Of a DNA stretch of 64,000 bases, positions 46,657 to 57,856 are shown one piece after another. This DNA comes from Aphrocallistes beatrix (taxonomy: Eukaryota; Porifera; Hexactinellida; Sceptrulophora; Aphrocallistidae). Made by a program: the position numbers and the translations under genes. The stretch's first letter is position 1. Every line of letters begins with the position of its first letter. Under the pieces are notes generated by a model that searched no databases, had not been told where the DNA came from, and saw only the letters and a list, made by a program, of their open reading frames with translations. The stretch is taken from NCBI GenBank assembly GCA_963281255.1, contig OY725500.1, positions 2,475,184 to 2,539,183 of the forward strand. Direction: 5' to 3'.

Positions 46657-48010
46657 CAGTGCCGGTCAAAAAGAATTGCTCAAAATGAATTTACTCAAAA
46701 TTTTTAAGTCCCTGATTAGTTTTGACAGTAATTCTTTATCATAATCGAATAAATTGTCATTAGTATTTAGTAGAACATCCCCTTGCTTGAATTACAGCCT
46801 TACATCTTTTGCGGCATGCTATCTATCAGAGTATGGAGCTGGTTAATGTCGATACTGTCCCAAGTACTCAATATAGCATTCCACAACTCCGAGTGGTTGG
46901 ATGGGCTTTTCTCTTGAATTCTTAGGTAAATTCGATCCCAAAGGTTCTCAATCGGGTTTAGATCAGGTGACTGTGCCGGCCAATCCATTACCTCTATTTT
47001 TTGCTCATCAAACCACTGCTTAGTACCCTTTGACCTGTGGCATGGGGCGTTGTCCTGCTGAAATGTCCATCCAGAGTGAAGAGAATGCAAATCAACGCTT
47101 GGAATTAGAGCATTTTCCAAAATATCAATGTAGGAATCTGTCTTGAGGTTCCCAGATACTTTACACAAGAGTCCCACGCCACTCCAGCAAAAACATCCCC
47201 AAACCATGATGCCACCTCCACCAAATTTGCAGGTTTTCTGAATACACCTCTCCGAAAACTCCTCCCCTTTCATTCTCCTTACGTACACTCTCCCGTCATT
47301 GGTATAGAGAAGGAATCGAGATTCGTCACTGAACATAATTCTTGCCCATTCTTCAGTACTCCAGTCCTTGTGTGCCCTTGCGAAGGCAAGACGGTCTCTC
47401 TTATGCTTGGGAGTTAGGCGGGGCTTCCTTCGTGGTTTCCGTCCGAACAGTCCAGCCCCTCTTAACCTTCTCTGGACTGTTGAAGTGGAAAGTTTTAGCG
47501 AATATTCTGATAATACTTCGGCTCTGATCTGAGTAGCAGTCTTAAATCGATCCGTTTTGCATTTTCTGACTAACAAACTGTCTTGCCTTTTGGTTGTGAC
47601 TCGAGGCCTCCCCGGAATAGTGATGTCTCTTACCGAACCTGTAAGTCTATGTTTCTTTAGGATCTCAGCTACACTCTTTTGGCTGCACCCAACCATTGTA
47701 GCTACCTCCCTCTGAGTATGGCCGCTTTTTGATAACAATATTAGGTTTGCTCGATTTTCAATGGAAATTCGGGGTTTCGAAGGCATCGAAAATTGGAGAA
47801 ATACTGTAAAATTGTAAATAAAGAGAGAGAAGTGAAATGGCGAAGTTGTACAAAGATAATGAATGGAATATCTGTATTTGGGTGTTACTTATCAAAATAA
47901 CCAAAGAAGTATATGGTTTCGCAAGAAACAAACAATCTAGTGAGTTGAGACTATTCAACATTACTATACTGTATACATTGATTTTGAGCAATTCTTTTTG
48001 ACCGGCACTG
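46657..48010 (-). mobile_element. Tc1 (DD34E) transposon, nearly intact
   Basis: Ends CAGTGCCGGTCAAAAAGAAT and complement, TA on both sides (46655-46656, 48011-48012), 1,354 bp. Inserted in the P-like element. Confidence 0.92.
46760..47786 (-). pseudogene. Tc1 transposase, intact except for its last codons
   Basis: Cut-and-paste transposase, 328 codons open. A bipartite paired-like DNA-binding region (residues 1-115) has the GRPR hook in ITIPGRPRVTT and a basic stretch GRKPRRKPRL. Catalytic Asp154 (MFSDESRF), Asp245 (FQQDNAPCH) and Glu280 (SPDLNPIENLW) are all present, with 34 residues between the last two. The normal C-terminus is lost because the frame shifts after DSMPQKM; in the other frame the expected AVIQARG..STKY tail follows and stops at 46760. 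This looks like a two-base loss. It is the best-preserved transposase here, so activity in this genome may be recent. Confidence 0.92.
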
Positions 48011-48430
48011 TAGTCTTTTAACGACGATGTATCAGCACCCTTAGCAGAAATTTTAAAACTTTATTCTGGCTCTTCCCATACTAATCTTATTCATTTGGCA
48101 TGTGCTACTCTGGAATTATAACATTGTATACTTTGAGGAATTTTCACATGCAGTACGTCACGGTTTGACATTCTACCAAAGCTTTTTTACTGTATTCAAC
48201 TGTTCATTATCTAATAAAGCTAAGACCTCTATATAATGCACTACCGTAGTATTGAAACATGATAATAGTAAACTAAACTTACTAAATTCAGGAACTGATT
48301 TAATACTATTATTTTGTTTATTTAGTCAACCTCATCAGGCTGTAGCGGTCCGAAATGTGTGACTATATCCTATTGGAAGGCCAGGGTGTGTGATTGTTCC
48401 TTACTCGTAGAAGTATATTGTTTCCTTATG

Positions 48431-48535
48431 ACGTCTCAGGTCAAGTCTGTCTCTCAAGCTAAGTCAAGCCTATCTCAAGCTAAGTCAAGTCTATCTCTCA
48501 AGCTAAATCGAGCCTATCTCAAGCTAAGCCAAGCC
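48431..48535. repeat. Minisatellite, 21-23 bp unit
   Basis: Four to five tandem units of TCTCAAGCTAAGTCAAGCCTA with small variations, inside the P-like element. It explains the SQAKSSL-type repeats in the overlapping frame, which is not a gene. Confidence 0.75.
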
Positions 48536-49098
48536 ATAGTCTGCCATCAGAAGTAGAAGTCCGTCTCATTAGTACTTCTCGAAATCCAATGTTTATTTTG
48601 TATTTATGAGCTTAATATTTATATTATGTTATATTTGTTTTCTCCGGAATAAAAATAATTACAAAGATCAAATATGACAATTAATGGTCATATTTGTTAG
48701 TGGGGTCACTTAAAATACTTAATTAATCATATATAACGTATAAAGGATGAATGTAATTTGAATATACTAAGCAATCCCTGGTCCAAAAAAAATAGTGACT
48801 GCCATTGCCTTATTTATAGAATGCTATGGCTTATGATTGACTAATTCATAATTGAATTATGAATTATTCGAATTCATAATACGAGTATTTGCCATTGTTT
48901 GCTGAATTAGTCAACTTAGGTCTATATTGATTAATTAGATAGTAGATAACATCTCAAATAAATCTGTCTTACTGTTATGAACGATATCACTCAAAACTCA
49001 CAAAATAAGACAATGTTTGATGCATAACGATGACGTCATAACAGAGTGATGAGCCATCTTTTTTATGATAGTTGAATCATTTTTGAGATATATTAATA

Positions 49099-50121
49099 CA
49101 CTAAGCGGACAAAAGTATTTCAACACTTGATTCTTTCCCATACAAATAATACTAAATCAGATTTTTTCATGAAGGGCAATACGTTCAAATTCAAAGAGAT
49201 ACTAAAAATCTGATTTCAGATTCGAAATCTGCACTTTCGAATTGGTCATAGTTGAACATAACTAATAAATTACTCAACTCAATGAACACTCTTATCAGCC
49301 TGAGCCACCATGGGTAATTCATTGCCATCATGTATAGTGGTCAAAATGGGTTTATGTGGCATAAGGTGGCACTGATTGATAATTACAAAAAGTTATGAAT
49401 GAATGATTAATTAGTAAGATTTACCTGTGACTAATTTGAATGCGTATTATTCGAATCTGGAATCCAATTAGCTGTATCCCATATCGTTTAGAAGTAACCC
49501 TCTTCATGAATACACCCATTTTAGTATTATTTGTACAAGCGCGCTTCGCTTGCTTGCGCTGCGCGGCTGGCGGACACTTCGTGTCCACCGGAGGCTCCCT
49601 TCGGTCGCCTGGGGTCACATTGATTAATTATAAGGCAGAGAGCATCTCTAAATTTGTCTGTCCTACTGTGAAAATCGATATCACTCGAAAAATCACCAAA
49701 TTTGTCAATTTTTAAAATTTTGATGAGTAATGATGACGTCATAGCGAAGTGATGAGTCATCATTTTTTGATGATTGTTGCATCATATGTGAGGTGTGTTA
49801 GTATACAGATTCTATTAAAATTTCAGCCTTCTATCTCCTATAATGGCTGAGTTATGTCCGAATAACTGTGTGCTTAACTTTTAAAAAGGTGAAAATGACG
49901 TCATAATTCCATGATGAGTCGACATTTTGCTCTGAGCTCAGAACTTACTGGAGCCATAGCCAAAAGACTCCCACATGCCAAAAATCAGCTTTCTGCGCCA
50001 GGCAGTTTCTTCAATCAATTCGTTACAGATATATATATATATATATACACAAACATTAATCGAGTTTTAATAGTAAGGATGGGAAAGAATCAAGTATTGA
50101 ATTACTTTTGTCTGCTTAGTT
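49099..50121. mobile_element. Palindromic MITE Y carrying an R1
   Basis: Ends CACTAAGCGGACAAAAGTAT and CTTTTGTCTGCTTAGTT next to TA. Long arms (GATTCTTTCCCATACAAATA and complement). The right arm is split by R1 at 49536-50079. Confidence 0.8.
49536..50079 (-). mobile_element. R1 copy in MITE Y, precise insertion
   Basis: CAAGCGCGCTTCGC..AATAGTAAGGA, 544 bp. Its removal joins TATTATTTGTA to TGGGAAAGAATC, exactly the complement of the intact left arm. Read on the minus strand: A|TCC..CTTG|T, no duplication. Confidence 0.9.
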
Positions 50122-50453
50122 TATACACCTCCATTAAAATTTCAGCCTTCCATCTATTCGACTGGCTGAGTTATAGCAAAAAACTGAAATTTCTAATTAT
50201 AAAAAAAGGTGAAAATGACGTCATAATTCCATGATGAGTCGACATTATCATCTGATCTCAGTACTGAGGTCAGAAGCCAAAATACTCCCACATGCCTAAA
50301 ATAGCTTTCTGTGACTTGGAGTTTCTTCATTCATTTCGTTGCAGATATACAGTAGGGTGACATAATTATTTAGACTAGTTTAAATGATCCTATCTGTAAA
50401 CAAATAACGTTAAGAGATTTAATTTTCATTCACTTCTTACAAAATACAGTATA

Positions 50454-51194
50454 CAGGGTGGCCCATAGGTTCTGTCCCAAGCTTTATTAGGTATAAAACT
50501 TTTTATACTCAAACAGTCTTAGTTATTATGGTGTTTAGAGATTGTAATTCAAATATTCTCAATGATTTTATAAGATTTTTCGAGTCTAAGAACTGGAACT
50601 GTGTTTTGTATGGTGAGTTTTGTGGAAAAAATATGTGTCCTGGCTCGCAGCGAAATTCGAGAATCAGGGTCACTGCTTCTGTAAAAAATGTCTCTATAAT
50701 CGATGTTTATGACGATTTAGCACCAGATACCTTTCATTCATAATGGAGATATTTCACAAATCCATGAATGCTTTATCAGAAACGAGATAAAGTTATTATT
50801 TAACGTTCAAATTAGGTACATTTTGCAAAATCACCAAAAATGGCACTTTTTTTCACATTACTAAAAATCTGATCCAAATGGTTCTCAATATACACTGATC
50901 TGACGTGTTCGAGGAAATGCGAGAGCTAATTTGTCCTAGAATTTAGATACTCTAGAAAGATAATTTGAAAAGCAGTGGGCCCTGATTCTCGTTTTTCACT
51001 GCGAGTCAGGACACATTTTTTCTCGACAAAACTCACAATACAAAACACAGTTCCTGGTCTTCGACTCGAAAAATATTTTGAAGTCATTGAGAATTTTCGA
51101 ATTACAATCTCTAAAGACAATAATAACTAATATTGTTTGAGTATAAGAAATTTATACCTAATAAAGCTTGGGACACAACCTATGGGCCACCCTG
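50454..51194. mobile_element. Foldback MITE nested in the Tc1
   Basis: Ends CAGGGTGGCCCATAGGTTCT and complement next to TA. Arms 50454-50740 and 50930-51194 mirror each other, including a stretch with CTGGAACTGTGTTTTGTAT that gives similar short frames on opposite strands. Confidence 0.8.
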
Positions 51195-51229
51195 TAAATA
51201 AATAGTTAATTTTGAATCCATTGTTTTCA

Positions 51230-52182
51230 AGTAGTTTGCAACGGCGAGGCATTGAGCTCCAATAAGGCTTGAGGAAGTCAGGGTTTATCTCATCCCAAAT
51301 ATAATATAATTTCTTTTTGAGATCATAAATATATTTGGGCTTCGATGTGGTAATCTATATTTAACTGGTATTTGATCCACGCGAATAAATTCTCGATTGG
51401 TTTGAGATCCGACTTTGACATGGCCATTCTATAAGCATTTTCGGCATGTTAACTTCCATCTAGTTTTTAACCACGTATGTTTAAGATCATTATCTTGCTC
51501 TAATCCCCATTTATTTTCATGAAATACATTGGCTTGGGCAAGTAAATGTGGATTGAGAATCTTTGTCTATAATAATCCTGTAAGATTTTGAGTGAAAATG
51601 CATAATTGAAATGAGCCTACTGAAGAAAATGCTGCCCAAATGTGGACCTTTGGAGAATGCTTGGGCACAGTGAGCCACTGAGTTTTACCATACTTTGTCC
51701 ACATCTTTACTCTACCACTTGTCAACAGAAAAGAGGCTTCATCAGAGAAAATAATCTTGTTCCACTGTTTATTCATGTTCTTTTTAGCAAAATCAAGTCG
51801 TTTTATTCGATTTCTTTCGGAGGCTAGTAAGAGTATTTTTTGGCGAAAACATTCTGGTACCGCAACTTTTTAAGGGTTCTCTGGATTGTCCGTTTGGATG
51901 AGAAAATACATTTACGGTCGAGAAGTTTAGGCTTCATTTCATTGAGAGTGGTTGCTCCTCTTGATCGTCGAATTTGTTGAACTAAAGTAACCTTGATCGC
52001 ATTAGATTTTACTGCCGGTCTAAATTGCACCTCTGCTGTGTGCTCTTGCCATTCTTCAATCTTTTGATGACATTGAAGACAGTGGCACGGGAGACGCCTG
52101 GTATATTTTGAATGTCATTGATAGTATGTACACCTGTTTCCCATAGTACCTTTATGCGTATACACTTTTCAGAATGTGACAT
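51230..52182 (-). pseudogene. Tc1 (DD34E-type) transposase, decayed
   Basis: Begins MSHSEKCIRIKVLWETGVHT and has a helix-turn-helix (VSRATVFNVIKRLKNGK). A second frame (51824-52030) carries IRRSRGATTLNEMKPKLL. A third (51567-51776) has KIIFSDEASFLLTSGRVKMW with the first Asp. Further down come EQDND.KHT and SDLKPIENLFAW with the second Asp and the Glu, separated by stops. It differs from the 46760 copy in sequence and ends. Confidence 0.8.
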
Positions 52183-52391
52183 TAGGTTGATACCAAGCAA
52201 CAAAATATGGAAAGAGATATAAAATGGAAAATGCCCGGTCACTGTCAGAAAATGTAAATTTTGAATCAATGCAAGAACAAGAACCGCTATAATCATTGAA
52301 TAATACATGCGTTCAAATTCGGCTTTTGGGTCAATAAGAAGCTTACAGTATTCTAAATAGTTATGTCACCCTACTGTATATATACAGGGTA

Positions 52392-53060
52392 GGGTGCTCC
52401 AAGAAATTCCAAAGTTTGAATCTTATAATGCACACTCTTCAAATAGTTTACCTTGATCACCAAGTATTCACCATCAAATTTTCATGCAATTTGGAGATGG
52501 TTTAGTGGTCGCGCAAGGGATCCTCCCCCTCGTGCTAATTTATAATGGGATATGTCCGGGTTGAGGCCAGAAGTTGTAAAAAGCGAACTTCTGACATTTA
52601 AGTATACTAGTAGGTTGATTTTTGTGATATTTGAGAGTGGTTTTATATCAGCTGTTAATACATTTTAATAACCTAAAATCCACCGGTTCCGAGATATTGG
52701 TGAAAACATTTGGGACCAATCTTCATACTTGAAATTATTAATGGTCCCAACTGTTTTCACCAATATCTCGGGACCGGTAGATTTTAGGTTATTAAAATGT
52801 ATTATTAGCTGATATAAAACCACCCTCAAATATCACAAAAATCAACCTACTAGTATATTTAAATGTCAGAAGTTCGCTTTTTACAACTTCTGACCTCAAC
52901 CCGGACATATATCCCATTATAAATAGCACGAGGGGGAGGATCCCTTGCGCGACCTCTAAACCATCTCCAAATTGCATGAAAATTTGATGGTGAATACTTG
53001 GTGATCAAGGTAAACAATTTGAAGAGTGTGCATTATAAGATGGAATTTTTTAAAGCACCC
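52392..53060. mobile_element. Foldback MITE, GGGTGCTCC family, copy 2
   Basis: Second copy of the element at 11212-11862. Arms mirror around 52735 (TTCATACTTGAAATTATTAA). Ends GGGTGCTCCAAGAAATTCC and complement next to TA. Confidence 0.8.
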
Positions 53061-53065
53061 TAATA

Positions 53066-54563
53066 CAGGGTGATCCACGGCTAATCTGCTGATTTAACCG
53101 TAAATTACCGAAAAGTCGCGATATCGCGAATGTCTCCAGCCATTTTCAATAGGAAAGAAGCCATAAAGTTGTCCCCACTGTGGTACATCTCGGTAGTCTT
53201 AGGTTTAAAATGTTATATTTCAGGAATTTCATCTCAGATTTTTAGGAATGACCACTCGTTTTATTGCCCAAACTTATGCATTTTGATATTTACTATCAAA
53301 AAATACCGTTGAATTATGTCATTGCATGTAGAGACTGAAATCTAAGTCAACATTGTGAATTGATACGATGAAAACGTTATGAGTATAGTCAGAACACAAA
53401 GGACTTTCAAGAGAATTTACAAGTGTAAAACAGCTCCATGTGGACAAACAATCAGGATTTTTGTTTAGAAATTCGAAGAGAATAGTTCAGTTGCCATTAA
53501 ACCAGCACCTGGTCGAGTTTTCACTACAAGAACCACCCAAAAACATAGCAAAAATGAAGAAGAAAATTGAAGAATCCCCACGACACTCGCAAAGAATGCT
53601 TTCGAGAAGGACGAAAATATCAAAGTCAACAGTCAGGAGGATACTTGTGGAGGATTTGTCCCTCTTCCCCTATAAGATACAAGTGTTACATAAATGTGGC
53701 AGAGAAGAGACTATGCTAAGCGTATTTCACATGTGATTGAGGATGATATTCTTTACATCGGAAAAGTTCACTAGTCTGATGAAGCCAATTTTAACCTCTC
53801 AGGCCATTAACAAGCAGAATATGAGATTCTGGGCTTTAGAACAACCTGAGCCAGACTCTAACAAGTCTCTAAGTAGAGAGAAGATGATTGTGTGGTATGC
53901 AATCGCCAACAACAGAGTCATATGGCCATATTTTTTTGAGAATAGTGATGGAGCATCGTAACGATGCTCTTATGCTTACTTATTATGCATTTACGGTTAA
54001 CGATGCTATCGTTAACCGTAAATTCTGAGAGATATTTGAACATGCTGAAGAAATTTTACCTCCCTGCTTTGAGAAATAAGTGGATGATGAAATATTCAAG
54101 CAAGTCAGAGCACCTCCATATTATGCTGTAGTTGTTAGAAATTGGCTGGGAGAGAAGTTTCGTGACAAAGTCATTTCGTGTGGATTTGACAATTTCTGGC
54201 CGCCCTACTCACCTGACCTGAATCCTTGTGATTTAATCTTTGGGCTACCCTAAGTCTTAGGTATATAAATCCTATTTCCGAAGCAAGTGAACAAGTTAAA
54301 AAGAACATTCGAAGAGAAATTAAGAAGATAAACAATGAAACATTTGCTCTTGTTTACGATAATGTACTCGTTAGACTCCAAATATGTATCGGTCAGTGTG
54401 GGAGTTGGATTGAGGGCACATTATAAATAGCTAGTTATAATTTGAGTGGTAGTTCACAAAAGGAATTGTTTATTTAATATTTAACTTATTATAGAAATGA
54501 GTTTTATTGCTTCGTTTAAAAATTATAGCAAAATGATATCGGTAGATTATCCATGGACCACTC
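53066..54563 (+). mobile_element. DD41D-type mariner transposon
   Basis: Left end CAGGGTGATCCACGGCTAAT, right end ATTATCCATGGACCACTC, TA on both sides. Contains D1 repeat copy 3 (53103-53213) and the transposase remnant. Confidence 0.75.
53440..54426 (+). pseudogene. DD41D-type transposase, heavily decayed
   Basis: The N-terminal piece has KISKSTVRRILVEDL. The middle (53737-53961) has AINKQNMRFWALEQPEP and REKMIVWYAIANNRVIWPYF. The C-terminal part has RAPPYYAVVVRNWLGEKF, then FWPPYSPDLNPCDLIFG. The third acid is Asp in NPCD, and counting back 41 residues lands on the position of the second Asp, which is Val here (KQVRAPP). Several stops and frame changes, so inactive. The NKQN.R.WA and APP.YA..VRNWL motifs place it in the group called DD41D. 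Confidence 0.75.
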
Positions 54564-54599
54564 TATATATACACATTAATCGAGTTTTAATAGTAAGGA

Positions 54600-55425
54600 T
54601 ATATCTTTCTTCTAGTGAGTTAATTTAAATCTTGACCATTAATTATTGTTGTATGCATTTGATAACTCATTTCATTCTCAGCAATGCAGAATGACTCGGA
54701 TTTAATCTCAATTCTTCGTTTTGTTCCTGTTAGGTTTTATGTATTTAATTTATCTTCTGCATCGCCATTTGATTTTCATTTAAGAAAAAGACAAACTGAT
54801 AATTTCGCAGTCCAGAGGCGTAGAATTGCAAAATTAACATCAGAAATGAATTATTTTAAATCAATTTAGTCAAAAAGGAATAACTAAACGGTTAATATTG
54901 AATTTTATCAAAAGTTTTATGTTCTATTTGACCGCCGTACCTTTCGGACAGCCCTACAAATTTTTCCTTAACTTTCCCGACTTATTTTTCGACTAATGAT
55001 CCAAAGTACCAAAATCCACCGGCAAACCTTACTAGTCGGTGGTGGGTCACGGAACCTTCGATTTTGACCCTACTATTAATCTTTTTTTTCATTGAAATTC
55101 CCTTTTTGTAGTGCCACCTTCGGAGCTATAGTTCGTTTATAACAATAAAAGTTCGCTAAAACTCCTCGGATCACCAAGGGTAAACCTCAAAAATCATGAA
55201 ATGCACATAAGAAAAAATATTTTAGATTCTGATCCAGTAATCAAGGAAGTCAATAATACGTCGATTGGTACCAAAATGTTAGTAATGGTGGGTAGATGGA
55301 ATGGATCATTTCAAAATTTGACCAAAACCCACTTCCAACTTAAATAACCATCCGGGCTTTTTATTTTAATAAATCTGCCAATTATTCATTCCTGTATATC
55401 GATATTTATCTTCCCTCTTTTCTAG
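54600..55425. other. PLC intron, unassigned portion
   Basis: Single-copy looking DNA before exon D. A 61-codon frame at 54684-54869 is unsupported. Confidence 0.4.
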
Positions 55426-55585
55426 GTGAAGATGATTTTATTGGTCAATACACTCTTCCCCTTAGCTGCGTAAATAACGGTTATCGACAGATACCTCTTC
55501 TAACTAAAGAAGGGAATGTTATCGAATTTGCATCAATTTTTGTACATGTATTTGTTGAAGATCGTTTTATTCTCGAAAGCAAAAG
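55426..55585 (+). CDS. PLC exon D: second part of the C2 domain
   Basis: Reads SEDDFIGQYTLPLSCVNNGY, then QIPLLTKEGN, and FASIFVHVFVEDRFILESK. DDFIGQ.TLP..C...GYR is the conserved second half of the PLC C2 domain, and the ASIFV strand normally closes the protein in PLC-delta. The acceptor is CTTTTCTAG ending at 55425. Two bases complete the Ser codon begun in exon C. The donor is GTAAAT at 55586 in phase 2. Because the frame stays open to a good donor instead of a stop, this PLC has a C-terminal extension, unlike a minimal PLC-delta. Confidence 0.92.
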
Positions 55586-57022
55586 GTAAATCATGTTTCA
55601 TTCGATAATTTAAAATAGGGTAAAAAAATTTACTGCTCAATAAAAAGTCTTTTATGTCATAAATAAAAAGGGCTAAAATTTGATAATGCCCCTGTTGCTA
55701 TTCTAGTTTATACGATATATTTTCCCTGACAAGAATATTACTGCGAGCTCTACATATTTTTTAATTTTACAACGGATCAATATTTTCTTCCTTATCTTAA
55801 TTCTGCGAAAGCAACTTTTTGCTAATATCTTTCTTTGGTTGAACATGTTGATAGAATCTTATAGATAGAACAACATATTTCAACATCTCTTTGTAAAAGG
55901 TGGACTCGTTTTGCAATCCTCAATTTTTTTTTTTTTTTCCTCAAATTGACTATTCGCTATTCTCGTTTCTAGGATCACATATCTATTGGTTTCAGACCGC
56001 AAAAGTAACTGTTTCAAGATATAAATTTTTTTTGATGTAAAATTCATCAACATTTCATTAACTATAAAAATCCATTTTTAACTGAAATGATTTTTATTTA
56101 AGATATAACCATGTCGTGCTTCATAACCATACACTGATTCACTTGACTCGGTCACTAATTTTACTCCTCTTTTCACTGCTTGTGTATGACAATGTATTAA
56201 TTGAATGCTTCCCAGTGTATCAATATATGATCTGAGGTGATTGTCTGTATATTCATTTAGTTAAAGGTGGTGAGGTAACACATTGATTATACTCTTTCAT
56301 TTTGAAATAGCTCGTTGCATCGAAATCAATCTTAGAGAGGATAAATTTCTCACATCTAACTAATGTTCATTTCTAGCATTTTCTCTGGCGCGAATGACTT
56401 TGAAAATGGCATCTTGTCTAATAAAATTGTCGTCATCATGTATTGTCATAACAAAATGTTTTCTGGATGTGCTCAGAATGAGTTACTACGTTGGAGCACT
56501 TGTCTAATTAATTCCTGAATTTGTGGAGGTTGGTTCTTTACTAGTTGTTGCATGAAGAAACTTTTGGCGCCATCGATACAACTAGAGTATTATTCCTTGA
56601 TGTGAAACCAGATTGGAGCATAGAATGTAAGAATGTTTGATGGTCTTATCGTGTCCATATAGAAATATTCCCCTCTTCTACTTCTTACTACATAGTACAA
56701 TTATAGATAAACTGTATTATTGGAAGTTTTCGTAAAATATATTTATTGAGTTATTTTGTGCAATTATCAGTATTTCATAATTTCTAAAAAGGTTGATGCA
56801 TATATTTCAATGTTGTCTCTTACAAAGTATTAGGAACCTTTTATTCAAGCGGCTATCTAATAGCGCTAGACAATCCTTTAGGGGAATGGTTTTAAGTCCA
56901 AAGTGTTTCGGAAAGTCGATGTCGATGGAATAAATGTTTCATTAAACACACACTGACGGCGAAATCATTATTTTATCAAAAAAACTACTTTGTAACCATA
57001 TGAAACTATCAATTATATCTAC
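55586..57022. other. PLC intron, unassigned portion
   Basis: No repeat shared with the rest of the window and no supported frame. A T-rich run lies at 55925-55940. Confidence 0.4.
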
Positions 57023-57468
57023 TAAAGCGAGCTTCGCTTGTTTGCGGAGCGCGGCTGGCGGACACAAAGTGTTCACCGGAGGCGCCCTTTGGGTGCCTAC
57101 GTTCAGAATTGATAAATTTTCGATATCACTCGAATAATCACAAAATTTGTCAATTTTTCAATTTATGATGCTCAATGATGACGTCATAACAGTGTGATGA
57201 GTCATCAGGTATTGATGATAGTTGCATCATAGTATTTGAGATATATTAATAATTTAATATGCACATTCTCTTAAAATGTCGTCAGCCTTCTATCAACTAA
57301 AATAGCTGAGCTATAGCCGAAAAACTGCCTGGCACAAAAAGCTGATTTTTGGCATGTGGGAGTATTTTAGCTGTTGCATTGTCACCAATAATTAGTAATT
57401 TCTGGTTTTCGACCCTAACTCAGCCACTTTAGGTGATAGAAGGCTGAAATTTTGATAGAATGTGTATA

Positions 57469-57577
57469 TGCTACGGAACATGTTGACATTTGGAAGATGT
57501 TAACATCTACCATGGTAGATGTTAGCATCTACCGCGGTAGATGTTAACATTTTATTTTCAATTTGTTTAATGTATTT
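57469..57577. repeat. Left TIR of the Ginger-like element
   Basis: Built from overlapping palindromes: AGATGTTAACATCT, TACCATGGTA and TACCGCGGTA alternate. They may be transposase binding sites. Confidence 0.85.
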
Positions 57578-57856
57578 ATACGACTACCGAAATAGTTTCA
57601 ATTTCATTTTTTTACCTGGTGTTTAATTAAAACTTTCATCGTAACTACCTCACACTTTTATAGGTTCCGAAAACCGCACCCCCACGCAAATGCCATATTA
57701 ATTAATCCAAGTCCTCTTCAGTTAATTATAAAAGCTAATTAGGTACTAATCTATACTTTATTATTACAGTTGTGACATACAGTAGTATATATGTATGTAT
57801 GCTAAGACAGATAATGTAACGATGATCCAAGAATACTGAGGAATGTTATCAATTAA

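Larger units (their letters stand above)
45800..48828 (+). mobile_element. P-like element with THAP exon and nested Tc1
   Basis: Ends CATAGCATTCTATACATAAG and complement (..TTATTTATAGAATGCTATG), flanked by a perfect 7-bp duplication GCTTATG (45793-45799, 48829-48835). Subterminal blocks GGCAATGGCAGTCAC and CCA.GGATTGCTTAGTATATT are mirrored. It contains a THAP exon and a helix-rich open stretch (about 46545-46650, EQLAYNMEKTTVKFLKFIND) typical of P-type transposases. A Tc1 is inserted at 46657-48010. Without it the element is about 1.67 kb. Confidence 0.75.
50350..52376 (-). mobile_element. Second Tc1 transposon, with nested MITE
   Basis: Ends CAGTAGGGTGACATAATTAT and complement, TA on both sides. 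About 1.28 kb without the MITE at 50454-51194. Confidence 0.85.
48930..54599 (-). mobile_element. Outer R1 element expanded by serial insertions
   Basis: R1 pieces in order: 48930-49098, 50122-50349, and the 5' end TTTTAATAGTAAGGA at 54585-54599. The gaps are filled by MITE Y with R1 (49099-50121), a Tc1 with MITE (50350-52376), a foldback MITE (52392-53060) and a DD41D transposon (53066-54563). All of these used TA sites, the last three in the R1 TA tract. Confidence 0.75.

Noticed and set aside
48359-48556. Protein with SQAKSSL repeats
   Set aside because: It is the translation of a 21-23 bp minisatellite inside a transposon.
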